A stretch of DNA of 64,000 nt from Actinomadura livida. GTDB taxonomy: Bacteria; Actinomycetota; Actinomycetes; Streptosporangiales; Streptosporangiaceae. This document shows, piece after piece, positions 55,670 to 64,000 of this stretch. The stretch's first letter is position 1. Each line of letters begins with the position of its first letter. The notes below the pieces were generated by a model. The model had not been told where the DNA came from. It saw only the letters and a list, made by a program, of their open reading frames with translations, and searched no databases. The position numbers and the translations under genes are program-made. Where the stretch lies: NCBI RefSeq assembly GCF_014648675.1, contig NZ_BMRO01000012.1:1-64000 (forward strand). The letters run 5' to 3'.

Positions 55670-56317
55670 CTAGCGGAAGTTCACGTCAGAGCAGATGTAG
55701 TACACCTGGTCCATGTGCGACGCCTGCCAGATGGTGAAGACCACGTGGCGGCCGCTGCGACCGGGTGCGCTGACGTTGCCGATGACGTAGTTGTTGCTCG
55801 GACCGTACCTGCCGGTCTCGCGGACCAGTTCCAGGTCGCTCCAGCGCAACGGCTGGTTCAGGCCGTCGTAGCCCTGCCGGGTGACGTAGACGCGGAAGTA
55901 GTCCGCGCCGTGGCTGGCCTGGTCGTAGAGGTTGATGGTGAAGTTGCCGCCGATGTCGGTCGTCTTCCACGGGCCCACGGCGTCCAGGGACCTGTAGCGT
56001 CCGCCCTCGGCGTGGCCGCCGCTGCACAACTGGCCGTCGGGCACCGCGGCGCGGTGGTCGCCGCCGACGTTGTTCTGGTAGAGCCCGTTCCAGTTCCACA
56101 TGGCGTTGGGGTTGTCCTGCCACGCCTGCCAGCACATCGGGTCCTGCTGCTGCATGGCGGGGTTGAGGTGGTCGCTGCCCCAGCGGTCCCAGCACCCGTA
56201 GTTGCGGGACGCGGGGTCGATCACCGAGCCGTGGGCGGCGGCCGTGTCGACCCACAGGAGCGGCAGGAGGATCGCCGCGAACAGGATCGTCACGGCACGG
56301 CGTATTCGGTTGTGCAT
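55670..56317 (-). CDS. AA10 lytic polysaccharide monooxygenase
   Basis: 215 residues from ATG 56317, with GGAGA 8 bp upstream. A signal peptide ends at TAAA, leaving an N-terminal His29 (HGSVIDPASRNYGCWDRWGS), the first half of the copper histidine brace. The second is His88 (VGGDHRAAVP). The remainder (NPNAMWNWNGLY, QASHGADYFRVYVT, FTIWQASHMDQVYYICSDVN) matches cellulose-active single-domain actinomycete AA10 enzymes. It oxidatively cleaves crystalline cellulose or chitin outside the cell and boosts hydrolases such as the nearby xylanase. There is no carbohydrate-binding module. A CebR/CelR-type box lies 40 bp upstream. Confidence 0.95.
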   Translation of the reverse strand: MHNRIRRAVTILFAAILLPLLWVDTAAAHGSVIDPASRNYGCWDRWGSDHLNPAMQQQDPMCWQAWQDNPNAMWNWNGLYQNNVGGDHRAAVPDGQLCSGGHAEGGRYRSLDAVGPWKTTDIGGNFTINLYDQASHGADYFRVYVTRQGYDGLNQPLRWSDLELVRETGRYGPSNNYVIGNVSAPGRSGRHVVFTIWQASHMDQVYYICSDVNFR

Positions 56318-56356
56318 CTGCGAGGTCTCCATTCCGGTTGCGGGGGTATGGCCGGA

Positions 56357-56370
56357 TGGGAGCGCTCCCG
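56357..56370. promoter_or_regulatory. CebR/CelR-type operator upstream of the LPMO gene
   Basis: TGGGAGCGCTCCCG differs at one base from the palindrome TGGGAGCGCTCCCA bound by cellobiose-responsive CebR/CelR repressors in Streptomyces and Thermobifida. Confidence 0.85.
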
Positions 56371-56453
56371 CAACGGATGTTAGACCGCGCCGCACTCCGA
56401 GTCATTTCGGCGTGAAAACCTTTCACGCCGCGGCTCGCCGGGCGCGGGCCCCG

Positions 56454-58388
56454 CTACCCGGGCGTCGATCCTCCGGGCTGGTCCTCCCGCGCGGTGGACA
56501 GTTGCGCGCCGGGGCCGGCCGAGCGCTGCAGCTCGCGCGCGAGCGTCTCCGCGTCGTAGGCGCCGGTGTGGCGCCGCCCGCCGATGAAGAAGGTCGGCGT
56601 TCCGCTCGCGCCGCTCGCCTCGGCGCTGGCCACGTCCGCCCGCACCCGGGCGGCCGTGCTCTCCTCGTCGACGTCGCGCAGGAACTTCTCGATGTCGAGC
56701 CCGATATCGGCGGCGTAGCCGGCGACGTCCTCGTACTCCAGTTCGCCCTGATGCTCGAAGAGCAGGTCGTGCATCTCCCAGAAGCGCCCCTGCGCGTCGG
56801 CGGCGACGGCCGCGCGGGACGCGAACTCGGCGTGCGGGTGCACGTCCGGGAGCGGCAGGTGGCGGAAGACGTACCGCAGGTCGTCGCCGAAGCGGGCGCA
56901 CAGCTCGGCGGCCACCCCGGTGGAGCGGGCGCAGAACGGGCATTCGAAGTCGGCGTACTCGACGAGCGTGAGCGGCGCGTCGCGGGGGCCCTTGATGTGG
57001 TCGTACTCCGGGTCCACCGGCCGGTCGAGGATGCGGGGGAGGTCCGCCTCCGTCTGGCCGCGCAGGACCATCGCCGCGCGGAACACCACCCAGCCGAGGA
57101 CGGTCGCGAGCAGCGCCCCCAGCAGCACCCCGACGATCGCCTCGTCGCGGAGGGCCTGGTCGCTGAAGGCCAGCCGGGCGATCAGCAGGGAGACGGTGAA
57201 CCCGATCCCGGACAGGGCGGCGCCGCCGAACACCTGCTCGGCGCTGACCCCCCGGGGCAGGCTCCCGAGGCCGAACCGCGCGCCGAGGACGGCGCTCAGC
57301 CCGACGCCGACGGGCTTGCCGACGACGAGGCCGACGATCACGGCCCACGTGACCGGCGACGCGAGCGCGTCGCCGAGGACGCCGCCGCGCAGGTCGACCC
57401 CCGCGTTGGCCAGCGCGAACACCGGGACGACGACATAGCTCGTCCACGGGTGCAGGACCGTCTGCAGCCGCTCGTTGACCGAGACGGCGCGCTGCAGCCC
57501 CAGCCGCGCCGACATCCCGAGGTCGGCCATGGGCGACTGCCGGAACGCGCGGAAGTGCCGGGCCGCCCGCTCGACCGCCTCCCGGGCGCGCGGATGCGCG
57601 GGGATGAGGAGACCGCCGAGCATCCCGGCGATGGACGCGTGCAAGCCAGCCTCCACGGTGGCGACCCACAGCGCCACGACGACCAGGACGTAGGGGGCCG
57701 AGCGCCACACGTCCAGCCGGTTCAGCAGCACCGGCACCGCGCACAGCCCGAGCATGACGACCAGCGGCCCCAGGTGCACGTCACCGGAGTAGACCGCGCC
57801 GATCACGGTCACGGCCACGATGTCGTCGATGACCGTGAGGGCGAGCAGGAAGACGCGGAGCTGCGTCGCGAACCTGGGGCCGACCACGGCGAGCGCGCCG
57901 AGCATGAACGCCGTGTCGGTGCCGATCACGATGCCCCACCCGTTCGCGGCCTCTCCCCCGGGCGCGACCAGCAGGTACAGGAGCGCGGGGACGACCATCC
58001 CGCCGACCGCGCCGACGATCGGGATGGCGACGCGGCGGCGGCTGGTCAGCTCGCCGACGCTGAGCTCGTAGCGGACCTCCATGCCGATCACGAAGAAGAA
58101 CAGGGCCATCAGGCCGTCGCTGACCCAGTGCGCGAGGTCCATCGACAGCCCGGCGCCGCCGAACGTCAGCGACACCTCCGTCGCCCAGAGCGATTCATAG
58201 TGTTCGGACCAGGGGGAGTTGGCCCAGGCCATGGCCACCACGACGGCCGCGAGCAGCAGCCCGGCGCTGCCCACCTCCGTCGCCAGGAACTGCCGTACCG
58301 GGCCGGACAGCTGAGCCAGCAGGGCCTGCCGCTTGACCCGGGTCTGGGAGTCCTCGCGCTTCTTCCGCCACCTCACCGGGCCATCCAA
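56454..58388 (-). CDS. nhaA: NhaA Na+/H+ antiporter fused to a DsbA-like thioredoxin domain
   Basis: 644 residues. Residues 15-440 are a full NhaA antiporter with about twelve helices, 'GLMALFFFVIGMEVRYELSV', 'GWGIVIGTDTAFMLGALAVV' and the ion-binding pair in 'LALTVIDDIVAVTVIGAVYS'. After a loop, residues 455-620 form a DsbA-family thioredoxin domain with the active site Cys483-Pro-Phe-Cys486 (YADFECPFCARS) and a cis-proline loop 'SGTPTFFIGGRRHTG'. This fusion is known in actinobacteria; it may couple antiport to redox state or bring an oxidoreductase to the membrane. It lies 18 bp behind the pirin gene on the same strand. Confidence 0.9.
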   Translation of the reverse strand: MDGPVRWRKKREDSQTRVKRQALLAQLSGPVRQFLATEVGSAGLLLAAVVVAMAWANSPWSEHYESLWATEVSLTFGGAGLSMDLAHWVSDGLMALFFFVIGMEVRYELSVGELTSRRRVAIPIVGAVGGMVVPALLYLLVAPGGEAANGWGIVIGTDTAFMLGALAVVGPRFATQLRVFLLALTVIDDIVAVTVIGAVYSGDVHLGPLVVMLGLCAVPVLLNRLDVWRSAPYVLVVVALWVATVEAGLHASIAGMLGGLLIPAHPRAREAVERAARHFRAFRQSPMADLGMSARLGLQRAVSVNERLQTVLHPWTSYVVVPVFALANAGVDLRGGVLGDALASPVTWAVIVGLVVGKPVGVGLSAVLGARFGLGSLPRGVSAEQVFGGAALSGIGFTVSLLIARLAFSDQALRDEAIVGVLLGALLATVLGWVVFRAAMVLRGQTEADLPRILDRPVDPEYDHIKGPRDAPLTLVEYADFECPFCARSTGVAAELCARFGDDLRYVFRHLPLPDVHPHAEFASRAAVAADAQGRFWEMHDLLFEHQGELEYEDVAGYAADIGLDIEKFLRDVDEESTAARVRADVASAEASGASGTPTFFIGGRRHTGAYDAETLARELQRSAGPGAQLSTAREDQPGGSTPG

Positions 58389-58406
58389 CCAGGCCGCGGA
58401 CCGCCG

Positions 58407-59348
58407 TCAGCGATCGGCTTGCCGCCACGGGGGCGGCCCCACGGGGATGCGGGGCAGGGAGCTGCGCACGCGTCCGAACCGGTCGTCCTGGGCGGACCAG
58501 GAGGCGTAGGCGGCGTCGATCTCGTCCTGGGTGCGGCCGACGAAGTTCCACCACATCATGATCGGCGTCTCGAACGGCTCGCCGCCGAGCAGGATCGCGC
58601 GGGACGGCTCGCGCACCTCGACGCGCAGCTCGTCCCGCCCCTCCCCGAGGTAGCCCAGCTTCCCGGGCCGCAGGGGCTTGCCGTCGATGGCGACGGCGCC
58701 TTCGAGGACCACCACGGCGTACTCGAAGTCGGTGCGCAGCGGCACCGTCGAGGTGGCCCTCAGGTCGAGGTCGACGCCCACCAGCGGGGTGTCGTGCCTA
58801 GCGGGGCTGGCGAGGGAGCCGAACTCGCCGACCAGCACCGTCGCAACGCCGTCCTCCAGGCCGGTGCGCGGAAGCTCGGCATGGTGCTCGAAGTCGGCGG
58901 CGCCGTGCCGGGTCGCCTCGGGGAGCGCCACCCAGAGCTGGATCCCTTCCAGGGTGCCGCGGTAGTGGCCGGTGGCCTCCTCCGAGTGGGAGACGCCCCC
59001 GCCGGACGTCATCAGGTTCAGCTGGCCCGGCTTGATCACCTGCTCCGAGCCGAGGCTGTCGCGGTGCAGCACCTGCCCGTCGGTGAGCCAGGTGACGGTC
59101 TGCAGGCCGATGTGCGGGTGCGGGCCGATGTCGAGGCCGCTCTCCTCGGTGACGTCGGCGGGCCCCATGTGGTCGGCGAAGCACCACGCGCCGACCGTGC
59201 GGCGCCCCCGGCGCGGCAGCGCGCGGCGTACCCGGAACTCCCCGACCGTCGCCTCGCGGCTGTCGGTCACCTCCACGCACGGCGCGGTGGCGTGGCTCCC
59301 CTCGGCCTGCGTCGCCGGGGCGTCGACGCTGCTCACCGGACCGCTCAT
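58407..59348 (-). CDS. Pirin-family protein
   Basis: 313 residues. Bicupin pirin signatures: 'AWCFADHMGPADVTEESGLD', 'IGPHPHIGLQTVTWLTDGQV' (metal-binding HPH and HIG histidines) and 'SGGGVSHSEEATGHYRGTLE'. The C-terminal cupin (KLGYLGEGRDELRVEV, then 'FETPIMMWWNFVGRTQDEID') is complete. Pirins bind iron and have quercetinase or redox-sensing roles; the specific role is unknown. It precedes the NhaA-DsbA gene by 18 bp and is divergent from the iron-transport operon. Confidence 0.9.
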   Translation of the reverse strand: MSGPVSSVDAPATQAEGSHATAPCVEVTDSREATVGEFRVRRALPRRGRRTVGAWCFADHMGPADVTEESGLDIGPHPHIGLQTVTWLTDGQVLHRDSLGSEQVIKPGQLNLMTSGGGVSHSEEATGHYRGTLEGIQLWVALPEATRHGAADFEHHAELPRTGLEDGVATVLVGEFGSLASPARHDTPLVGVDLDLRATSTVPLRTDFEYAVVVLEGAVAIDGKPLRPGKLGYLGEGRDELRVEVREPSRAILLGGEPFETPIMMWWNFVGRTQDEIDAAYASWSAQDDRFGRVRSSLPRIPVGPPPWRQADR

Positions 59349-59444
59349 CGGAACACCTCGCTACTCGCCGGACCCGCCAGCGTAGCCTTCCCCGCCGCGG
59401 CGCCTCCGATGCGACCGGGGACGAGGGTCGCTCGCGGGATCAAT

Positions 59445-59463
59445 TTAGGCAAGGCTAACCTGA
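59445..59463. promoter_or_regulatory. Iron box (IdeR/DmdR type)
   Basis: TTAGGCAAGGCTAACCTGA matches the 19-bp iron-box consensus TTAGGTTAGGCTAACCTAA at 16 positions. It lies 37 bp upstream of the ferric-binding protein gene and could also affect the divergent pirin gene. Confidence 0.85.
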
Positions 59464-59500
59464 TTACGTCACGTCCTGTTTTGCGACCTCAGAGGCAGTC

Positions 59501-60535
59501 ATGCGTAACCCCCTGCGCCGTTTCACCTCCGTCCTCGCCGTGGCGGCCCTCCTCACGCCACTCGCGACCGCCTGCGGCGGCGAGGACGGTGACGCCGGCT
59601 CCGACGACGCCGGCATCGTCGTCTACTCGGGCCGCAACGAGAAGCTCGTCCAGCCGCTGCTGGACAAGCTGGAGAAGGCCGTCGGCACCGGCGTCGAAGT
59701 CCGCTACGGCGGCAGCGCCGAACTGGCGGCCCAACTCCTCGAGGAGGGCGACAAGACGGAGGCCGACCTGTTCTTCTCGCAGGACGCCGGAGCCCTCGGC
59801 GCCCTGGCCAAGGAGGGCCGCCTGGACAAGCTGCCCGAGCCGGTGCTCGGCAAGGTGCCCGCGCAGTTCCGCGGAAGCGGCGGCGACTGGGTCGGCGTCT
59901 CCGGGCGGGTCCGCGTCCTGGCCTACAACCCCGACAAGGTCGACAAGGCGCCCGACTCGGTCCGCGACCTCACGAAGCCGGAGTGGAAGGGCAAGGTCGG
60001 CTACGCGCCGACCAACGCGTCCTTCCAGGCGTTCGTCACCGGCATGCGGGTGCTGGACGGCGAGGACGCCACCCGCAAGTGGCTCAAGGGCATGAAGGAC
60101 AACGGCGTCAAGGCCTACGACAACAACAACGCCGTGCTGGACGCCGTGGACTCCGGAGAGGTCTCCGTCGGGCTCATCAACCACTACTACTGGTACGAGA
60201 AGGTCGCGGAGAAGGGCGCGGACGGCGTCACCGCCAAGCTGCACTTCCTCCCGGGGGGCGACCCCGGCGCGCTGGTCAACGTGGCGGGCGTGGGCCTGCT
60301 GAAGGGCAGCGGCCAGCGGGACGCCGCGCTCAAGGCCGCCGAGTTCCTCCTCTCCGCCGAGGCCCAGACCTACTTCAGCGACGAGACCAAGGAGTACCCG
60401 CTGGCCGCCGGGGTCACGAGCAAGGTCCCGGACCTGCCGCCCCTGGAGTCGCTCAAGGCCCCGGAGATCGACCTCGGCAAGCTGGAGTCGCTGCAGGAGA
60501 CGCTGGCGATGCTGCAGGAAGCCGGGATGGTCTGA
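59501..60535 (+). CDS. fbpA: Ferric iron ABC transporter substrate-binding lipoprotein
   Basis: 344 residues from ATG 59501. Lipobox LATAC with Cys25 after a short signal. The mature part is an FbpA/SfuA-type transferrin-like fold: 'GIVVYSGRNEKLVQPLLDKL', 'ADLFFSQDAGALGALAKEGR' and the iron-binding tyrosine cluster 'GLINHYYWYEKVAEKGADGV'. It captures ferric iron or a simple chelate on the cell surface. First gene of a three-gene operon controlled by an iron box. Confidence 0.9.
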   Translation: MRNPLRRFTSVLAVAALLTPLATACGGEDGDAGSDDAGIVVYSGRNEKLVQPLLDKLEKAVGTGVEVRYGGSAELAAQLLEEGDKTEADLFFSQDAGALGALAKEGRLDKLPEPVLGKVPAQFRGSGGDWVGVSGRVRVLAYNPDKVDKAPDSVRDLTKPEWKGKVGYAPTNASFQAFVTGMRVLDGEDATRKWLKGMKDNGVKAYDNNNAVLDAVDSGEVSVGLINHYYWYEKVAEKGADGVTAKLHFLPGGDPGALVNVAGVGLLKGSGQRDAALKAAEFLLSAEAQTYFSDETKEYPLAAGVTSKVPDLPPLESLKAPEIDLGKLESLQETLAMLQEAGMV

Positions 60536-60539
60536 CCGG

Positions 60540-62051
60540 ATGACCGGAGGACGCGCGCCCTGGGTCCTGCTGGGGCCGGCGTGCCTGGCCGGGGCCCTCG
60601 CTCTGCTGCCGCTCGGCTACCTCGCCGTGCGCGCGCTGGAGCGAGGCCCCGGCTTCGCCTGGAGCGTCGTCACCACCGAGGGCACCGCCCAGCTCATGGG
60701 CCGCAGCCTGGCCCTCGCCCTCGCGGTGGTGCTGGCCTGCCTGATCCTGGGGATCTCGCTGGCCTGGCTGACCGTGCGCACCGCGCTCCCCGGCGTCCGC
60801 GCGTGGGCGGTCGCGGCGACCCTGCCGCTGGCCGTGCCGAGCTACGTCGCGGCCTTCGCCTGGCTGTCGGCGGTGCCGGGCCTCGCCGGCTTCACCGGGT
60901 CGGCCGTGGCGCTCACCCTGGTCAGCTACCCCTACGTCTACCTGCCGGTCGCCGCCGCCCTGCGCGGGCTCGACCCGGCGCACGAGGAGGCGGCCAGGTC
61001 CCTCGGACTCGGGCCGGTCGCCACGTTCGCCCGCGTCGTCCTCCCGCACCTGCGCCCGGCGGCCGCCGGAGGCGGGCTGCTGGTCGCGCTCTACGTCCTG
61101 TCCGACTTCGGCGCGGTGTCGCTGATGCGGTACGACACGTTCACCCGCGGCATCTACGTCTCCTACCAGGCGAGCTTCGACCGCACCCCGGCCGCCGCCC
61201 TGAGCGTCGTCCTCGTGCTGATGACCGTGGGACTCGTCGCGCTGGAGACGCGCACCCGGGGGCGGCGCCGGCACGCGAGGACCGGTTCCGGGACCGCCCG
61301 TCCGCCCGTCCCGGTGCCCCTCGGGCGGATGACGGCGCCCGCGCTGGCCTGGTGCGGGGCGGCCGTCTCCGCCGCCGTCGTCTTCCCGCTGGCCACCCTC
61401 GCCTACTGGCTGCTGACGGGGCAGCGCTCCACGTGGGACCTCCCCAGGCTCGCCGAGACCGCGGGCGCCACGCTCGGCGCCGCCGCGGCCGGGGCCCTGC
61501 TCACCACCGCGCTCGCGCTGCCGGTCGGCGTGGTCGCGGCCCGCTACCGGGGACGCGCCGCGGAACTGCTGGAGCAGGCGGCCTACGCCGGGCACGCCCT
61601 GCCCGGCATCACCGTCGCCCTCGCGCTGGTCTTCTTCGCGGTCCGCTACGTCCATCCGATCTACCAGGAACTGCCGCTGCTGGTCTGCGCCTACGCGGTG
61701 CTGTTCCTGCCGATCGCGGTCACCGCCACCCGCGCGGCCGTCCTGCAGTCCCCGCCCGTGCTGGAGGACGTCGCCCGCTCGCTCGGGCACCGCCCGCTGC
61801 GCGTGCTCCGGACCATCACCGTGCCGCTCGCCGCACCAGGCGTCGCGGCGGGCGCCGCGCTCACGTTCGTGGTCTGCATGAAGGAACTGCCGGCCACCCT
61901 GCTGCTCCGTCCCACGGGCATGGACACCCTCGCCACCCGGCTGTGGACGGAGACCGGCGTCGGGGCCTACGCCGACGCCGCGCCCTACGCCGCCGTGCTG
62001 ATCCTGCTCGCGGCGGTCCCCTCGTACCTCCTCGGGAGGCATCGCACATGA
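60540..62051 (+). CDS. fbpB: Ferric iron ABC transporter permease (FbpB-like)
   Basis: 503 residues with about twelve helices in two homologous halves, each with an EAA loop for ATPase contact ('HEEAARSLGLGPVATFARVV' and 'LEDVARSLGHRPLRVLRTIT'). This double-length form is typical of FbpB/SfuB. It begins 4 bp after the binding protein stop and overlaps the ATPase gene by 4 bp. Confidence 0.9.
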   Translation: MTGGRAPWVLLGPACLAGALALLPLGYLAVRALERGPGFAWSVVTTEGTAQLMGRSLALALAVVLACLILGISLAWLTVRTALPGVRAWAVAATLPLAVPSYVAAFAWLSAVPGLAGFTGSAVALTLVSYPYVYLPVAAALRGLDPAHEEAARSLGLGPVATFARVVLPHLRPAAAGGGLLVALYVLSDFGAVSLMRYDTFTRGIYVSYQASFDRTPAAALSVVLVLMTVGLVALETRTRGRRRHARTGSGTARPPVPVPLGRMTAPALAWCGAAVSAAVVFPLATLAYWLLTGQRSTWDLPRLAETAGATLGAAAAGALLTTALALPVGVVAARYRGRAAELLEQAAYAGHALPGITVALALVFFAVRYVHPIYQELPLLVCAYAVLFLPIAVTATRAAVLQSPPVLEDVARSLGHRPLRVLRTITVPLAAPGVAAGAALTFVVCMKELPATLLLRPTGMDTLATRLWTETGVGAYADAAPYAAVLILLAAVPSYLLGRHRT

Positions 62052-63103
62052 CCGAACTGCGGATCGAGGGCCTGACCAAGGCGTACGGCCCGGACGCCAC
62101 CGTCCTGGACGGGCTCGACCTCACCGTCCCCGCCGGGTCGCTGGCCGCCGTGCTCGGCCCGTCCGGCTGCGGCAAGACCACCCTCCTGCGCGTCATCGCG
62201 GGCTTCCTGCGCGCCGACGCGGGGACCGTCACCGTCGGGGACCGCCTTCTCGCCGGGCCCGGGACGCACGTCCCGCCGGAACGCCGCCGCATCGGCATCG
62301 TGCCGCAGGAGGGCGCGCTGTTCCCGCACCTCAGCGTGGCCCGCAACGTCGCCTTCGGCGTCGCCGACCGGGCCGCGCGCCGCCGCCGCGCCGCGGCGAT
62401 GCTCGACCTGGTCGGCCTCGCGGGATACGGCGACCGGATGCCGCACGAGCTGTCCGGCGGGCAGCAGCAGCGCGTCGCCCTGGCCCGCGCCCTCGCCCCC
62501 GAGCCCGCGCTCGTCCTGCTCGACGAGCCGTTCAACGCGCTGGACAGCGCGCTGCGCGCCGGAGTGCGGGCCGACATCCGCGCGGCGCTGCGCGCCACCG
62601 GCGCCACCGCCGTCCTCGTCACCCACGACCAGCAGGAGGCCCTGTCCACCGCCGACCTCGTCGCCGTCGTCCGGGACGGGCGGATCGCCCAGTGCGGTCC
62701 CCCGCACGAGGTCTACACCCGGCCCGCCGACCCCTGGGTCGCCGGGTTCGTCGGCGACGCCGTCCTGCTGCCCGCGCACGCCGCCGCGGGCACCGCCACC
62801 ACCGCGCTCGGCAGCGTTGAGCTGCGCACGCCCGCGGCCGTGCCGGAGGGCACCGTCATACTGCGGCCCGAGCAGCTGCGGCTCACCGAACCCGGCGGGA
62901 CCGGCGACACCGGCGGGACCGTGCACGGCGCGACGGTGACCGACGTCCGCTACTACGGGCACGACGCCATGGTCACGGTCGTCGCCGACGGCGTCGACAC
63001 GCCCGTCGACATCCGCGTCGCCGGCCACTCGCCGTTCCGGCCGGGCGACCGTGCGGGCGTGCAGGTCACGGGGCGGGCGGGCTTCCATCCCGGGCGGCCT
63101 TGA
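62048..63103 (+). CDS. fbpC: Ferric iron ABC transporter ATPase (FbpC-like)
   Basis: 351 residues from ATG 62048, overlapping the permease stop. Walker A GPSGCGKTT, signature LSGGQQQRVALARAL and Walker B LVLLDEPFNALD. A C-terminal TOBE-like regulatory domain (TVILRPEQLRLTEPG, then DVRYYGHDAMVTVVADG) is present, as in FbpC. It energises ferric uptake through the FbpB-like permease. Confidence 0.9.
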   Translation: MTELRIEGLTKAYGPDATVLDGLDLTVPAGSLAAVLGPSGCGKTTLLRVIAGFLRADAGTVTVGDRLLAGPGTHVPPERRRIGIVPQEGALFPHLSVARNVAFGVADRAARRRRAAAMLDLVGLAGYGDRMPHELSGGQQQRVALARALAPEPALVLLDEPFNALDSALRAGVRADIRAALRATGATAVLVTHDQQEALSTADLVAVVRDGRIAQCGPPHEVYTRPADPWVAGFVGDAVLLPAHAAAGTATTALGSVELRTPAAVPEGTVILRPEQLRLTEPGGTGDTGGTVHGATVTDVRYYGHDAMVTVVADGVDTPVDIRVAGHSPFRPGDRAGVQVTGRAGFHPGRP

Positions 63104-63145
63104 GCCGCACCTTTCCCCCGGCCGCGCCCTGGGTACGACAATCCA

Positions 63146-64000
63146 GTGGAGCTCAACGCACCAGACCGCACACTGCGGATCGGCGGGCGTCCGCTGCCGG
63201 TCGTGGGCCCGGCCCGCATGTACGTCTGCGGGATCACCCCGTACGACGCGACCCACCTCGGGCACGCCCGGACGTTCGTCTGGGCCGACGTGGCCGCCCG
63301 GGTCCTGCGGCACGCGGGCGGTGAGGTGCGCGTGTGCCGCAACGTCACCGATGTCGACGACGTGCTGAACCAGGCCGCGCACCGGGCGGGCAGCCCGTAC
63401 GACAGCTTCGCCGCCGTCCAGCAGTTCTACTTCGAGCGCGACCTCGACGCGCTCGGCGTCCACCCGGTGGACCACCGGCCTCGGGCGCACACCCACGTCC
63501 GGGAGGTCGTCGCGCTCGCCCAGGGGCTCCTCGCGTCCGGCCACGCCTATGTCCGGGACGGGGCGGTCTACTTCCGCGGCGCCGATGTCCCCGGCCGCGC
63601 GGGGGTCGACGACGAGCGGGCGCATGACCTGATGGCCGAGTACGGCGACGAGCCCGGCAACCCGGGCAAGGAGCATCCGTTCGACGTCGCCGTCTGGCGG
63701 CCGTCGCACGCCGGGGAGCCCGCCTGGCCCGGCCCGTGGGGCCCGGGCCGGCCCGGCTGGCACGCCGAGTGCGCCGCGATGGCCATGGCGACGTTCGGGC
63801 CCGCGCTCGACCTGCACTCCGGCGGCACCGACCTGCGTTTCCCCCACCACGCCTACGAGACCGCGCTCACCGAGGCGCTGACCGGCGTGCGGCCGTTCTC
63901 CCGCGCCTGGCTGCACATCGGCATGGTCTGCCGCGAGGGCGCCAAGATGGCCAAGTCGACCGGCAACCTCGTCCTGGTCTCCGAGCTGCTGCAGAGCCGT
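63146..64000 (+). CDS. MshC/cysteinyl-tRNA synthetase-like class I ligase (3' end beyond window)
   Basis: The frame opens at GTG 63146 and is still open at the right edge (285 codons). 'ARMYVCGITPYDATHLGHAR' contains the zinc cysteine and the HIGH-like motif HLGH; 'NVTDVDD' follows. 'GPGRPGWHAECAAMA' and 'HSGGTDLRFPHHAYE' supply further zinc ligands, and KMAKST is the KMSKS loop. 'PGKEHPFDVAVWRPSHAGEP' and 'WPGPWGPGRPGWH' resemble MshC, the mycothiol cysteine ligase, more than CysS. It activates cysteine, or possibly another amino acid, as adenylate. Whether an anticodon domain is present cannot be seen. An alternative start at ATG 63217 is possible. It may be co-transcribed with the iron operon 42 bp upstream. 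Confidence 0.75.
   Translation, partial: MELNAPDRTLRIGGRPLPVVGPARMYVCGITPYDATHLGHARTFVWADVAARVLRHAGGEVRVCRNVTDVDDVLNQAAHRAGSPYDSFAAVQQFYFERDLDALGVHPVDHRPRAHTHVREVVALAQGLLASGHAYVRDGAVYFRGADVPGRAGVDDERAHDLMAEYGDEPGNPGKEHPFDVAVWRPSHAGEPAWPGPWGPGRPGWHAECAAMAMATFGPALDLHSGGTDLRFPHHAYETALTEALTGVRPFSRAWLHIGMVCREGAKMAKSTGNLVLVSELLQSR

Noticed and set aside
56202..60095. 1297-codon plus-strand frame over NhaA, pirin and fbpA
   Set aside because: Antisense of NhaA and pirin and out of frame with fbpA; composition is typical of shadow frames.
1..64000. tRNA, rRNA, CRISPR array or insertion sequence
   Set aside because: No cloverleaf, regularly spaced repeats or transposase gene was recognised on either strand by reading. 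A dedicated tRNA or repeat scan was not available.

Overview
The window is very GC-rich (roughly 70% or more) and densely coded, with strong G/C preference at third codon positions. Together with mycothiol-type and EspR-type proteins, twin-arginine secretion, an IdeR/DmdR-type iron box and actinomycete glycosidase operators, this points to an actinomycete. The combination of a rubber oxygenase (Lcp), a CBM2-linked GH11 xylanase and tandem EspR-like regulators would suit Actinomadura or a relative in Streptosporangiales. That placement is inference. No rRNA, tRNA, CRISPR array, integrase or transposase was seen. The last gene (MshC/CysS-like) runs off the right edge.

Layout. 0.2-3.7 kb: an APC permease overlapping a hotdog/acyl-CoA synthetase fusion. 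3.7-6.1 kb: a DUF574-type methyltransferase, an ImmA/IrrE protease and a regulator built from two EspR-like halves. 6.2-7.6 kb: an amidohydrolase. 7.6-13.4 kb: an IrtAB-like ABC pair and an MFS pump, divergent from a TetR gene, with two copies of one 22-bp operator. 13.4-15.6 kb: lcp and its divergent TetR regulator, ending in a strong bidirectional terminator.

15.7-29.2 kb and 37.1-43.9 kb form what I read as one catabolic regulon, split by unrelated genes. A leftward seven-gene operon encodes an isocitrate-lyase-fold enzyme, three FAD-binding reductase/dehydrogenases, an SDR, a cysteine-less isochorismatase-fold protein and a cysteine-less Asp/Glu-racemase-fold protein. A divergent rightward operon encodes HsaA-, HsaC- and HsaD-like enzymes, a second HsaA/HsaD pair and an FAH-fold enzyme. 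Further right lie a Liv-type ABC importer, two tandem TetR paralogues and an HsaB-like flavin reductase. Copies of one palindrome (TGTAGTGATCACTACA-like) sit in front of all four transcription units and tie them together. The likely job is uptake and meta-cleavage breakdown of an unidentified aromatic or polycyclic compound.

29.2-33.9 kb, flanked by a 37-bp direct repeat of the FAH gene end, is a rearranged accessory segment: gene remnants, a GNAT enzyme, a truncated RsbW-like ATPase joined to a truncated Uma2 gene, an orphan barstar-domain protein and a KstD-like flavoprotein. 34-37 kb is a PadR-controlled FtsX/LolD-type ABC exporter.

43.9-64 kb is a mosaic: a DUF305 lipoprotein divergent from an LVIVD-repeat protein, a sulfotransferase, an MFS pump, an FNT channel divergent from cyanase, a GH11 xylanase with conserved actinomycete xylanase elements, a FurA paralogue convergent with a furA-katG operon, an AA10 lytic polysaccharide monooxygenase with a CebR/CelR-type box, an NhaA-DsbA fusion with a pirin, an iron-box-controlled Fbp-type ferric ABC operon and the MshC-like gene.
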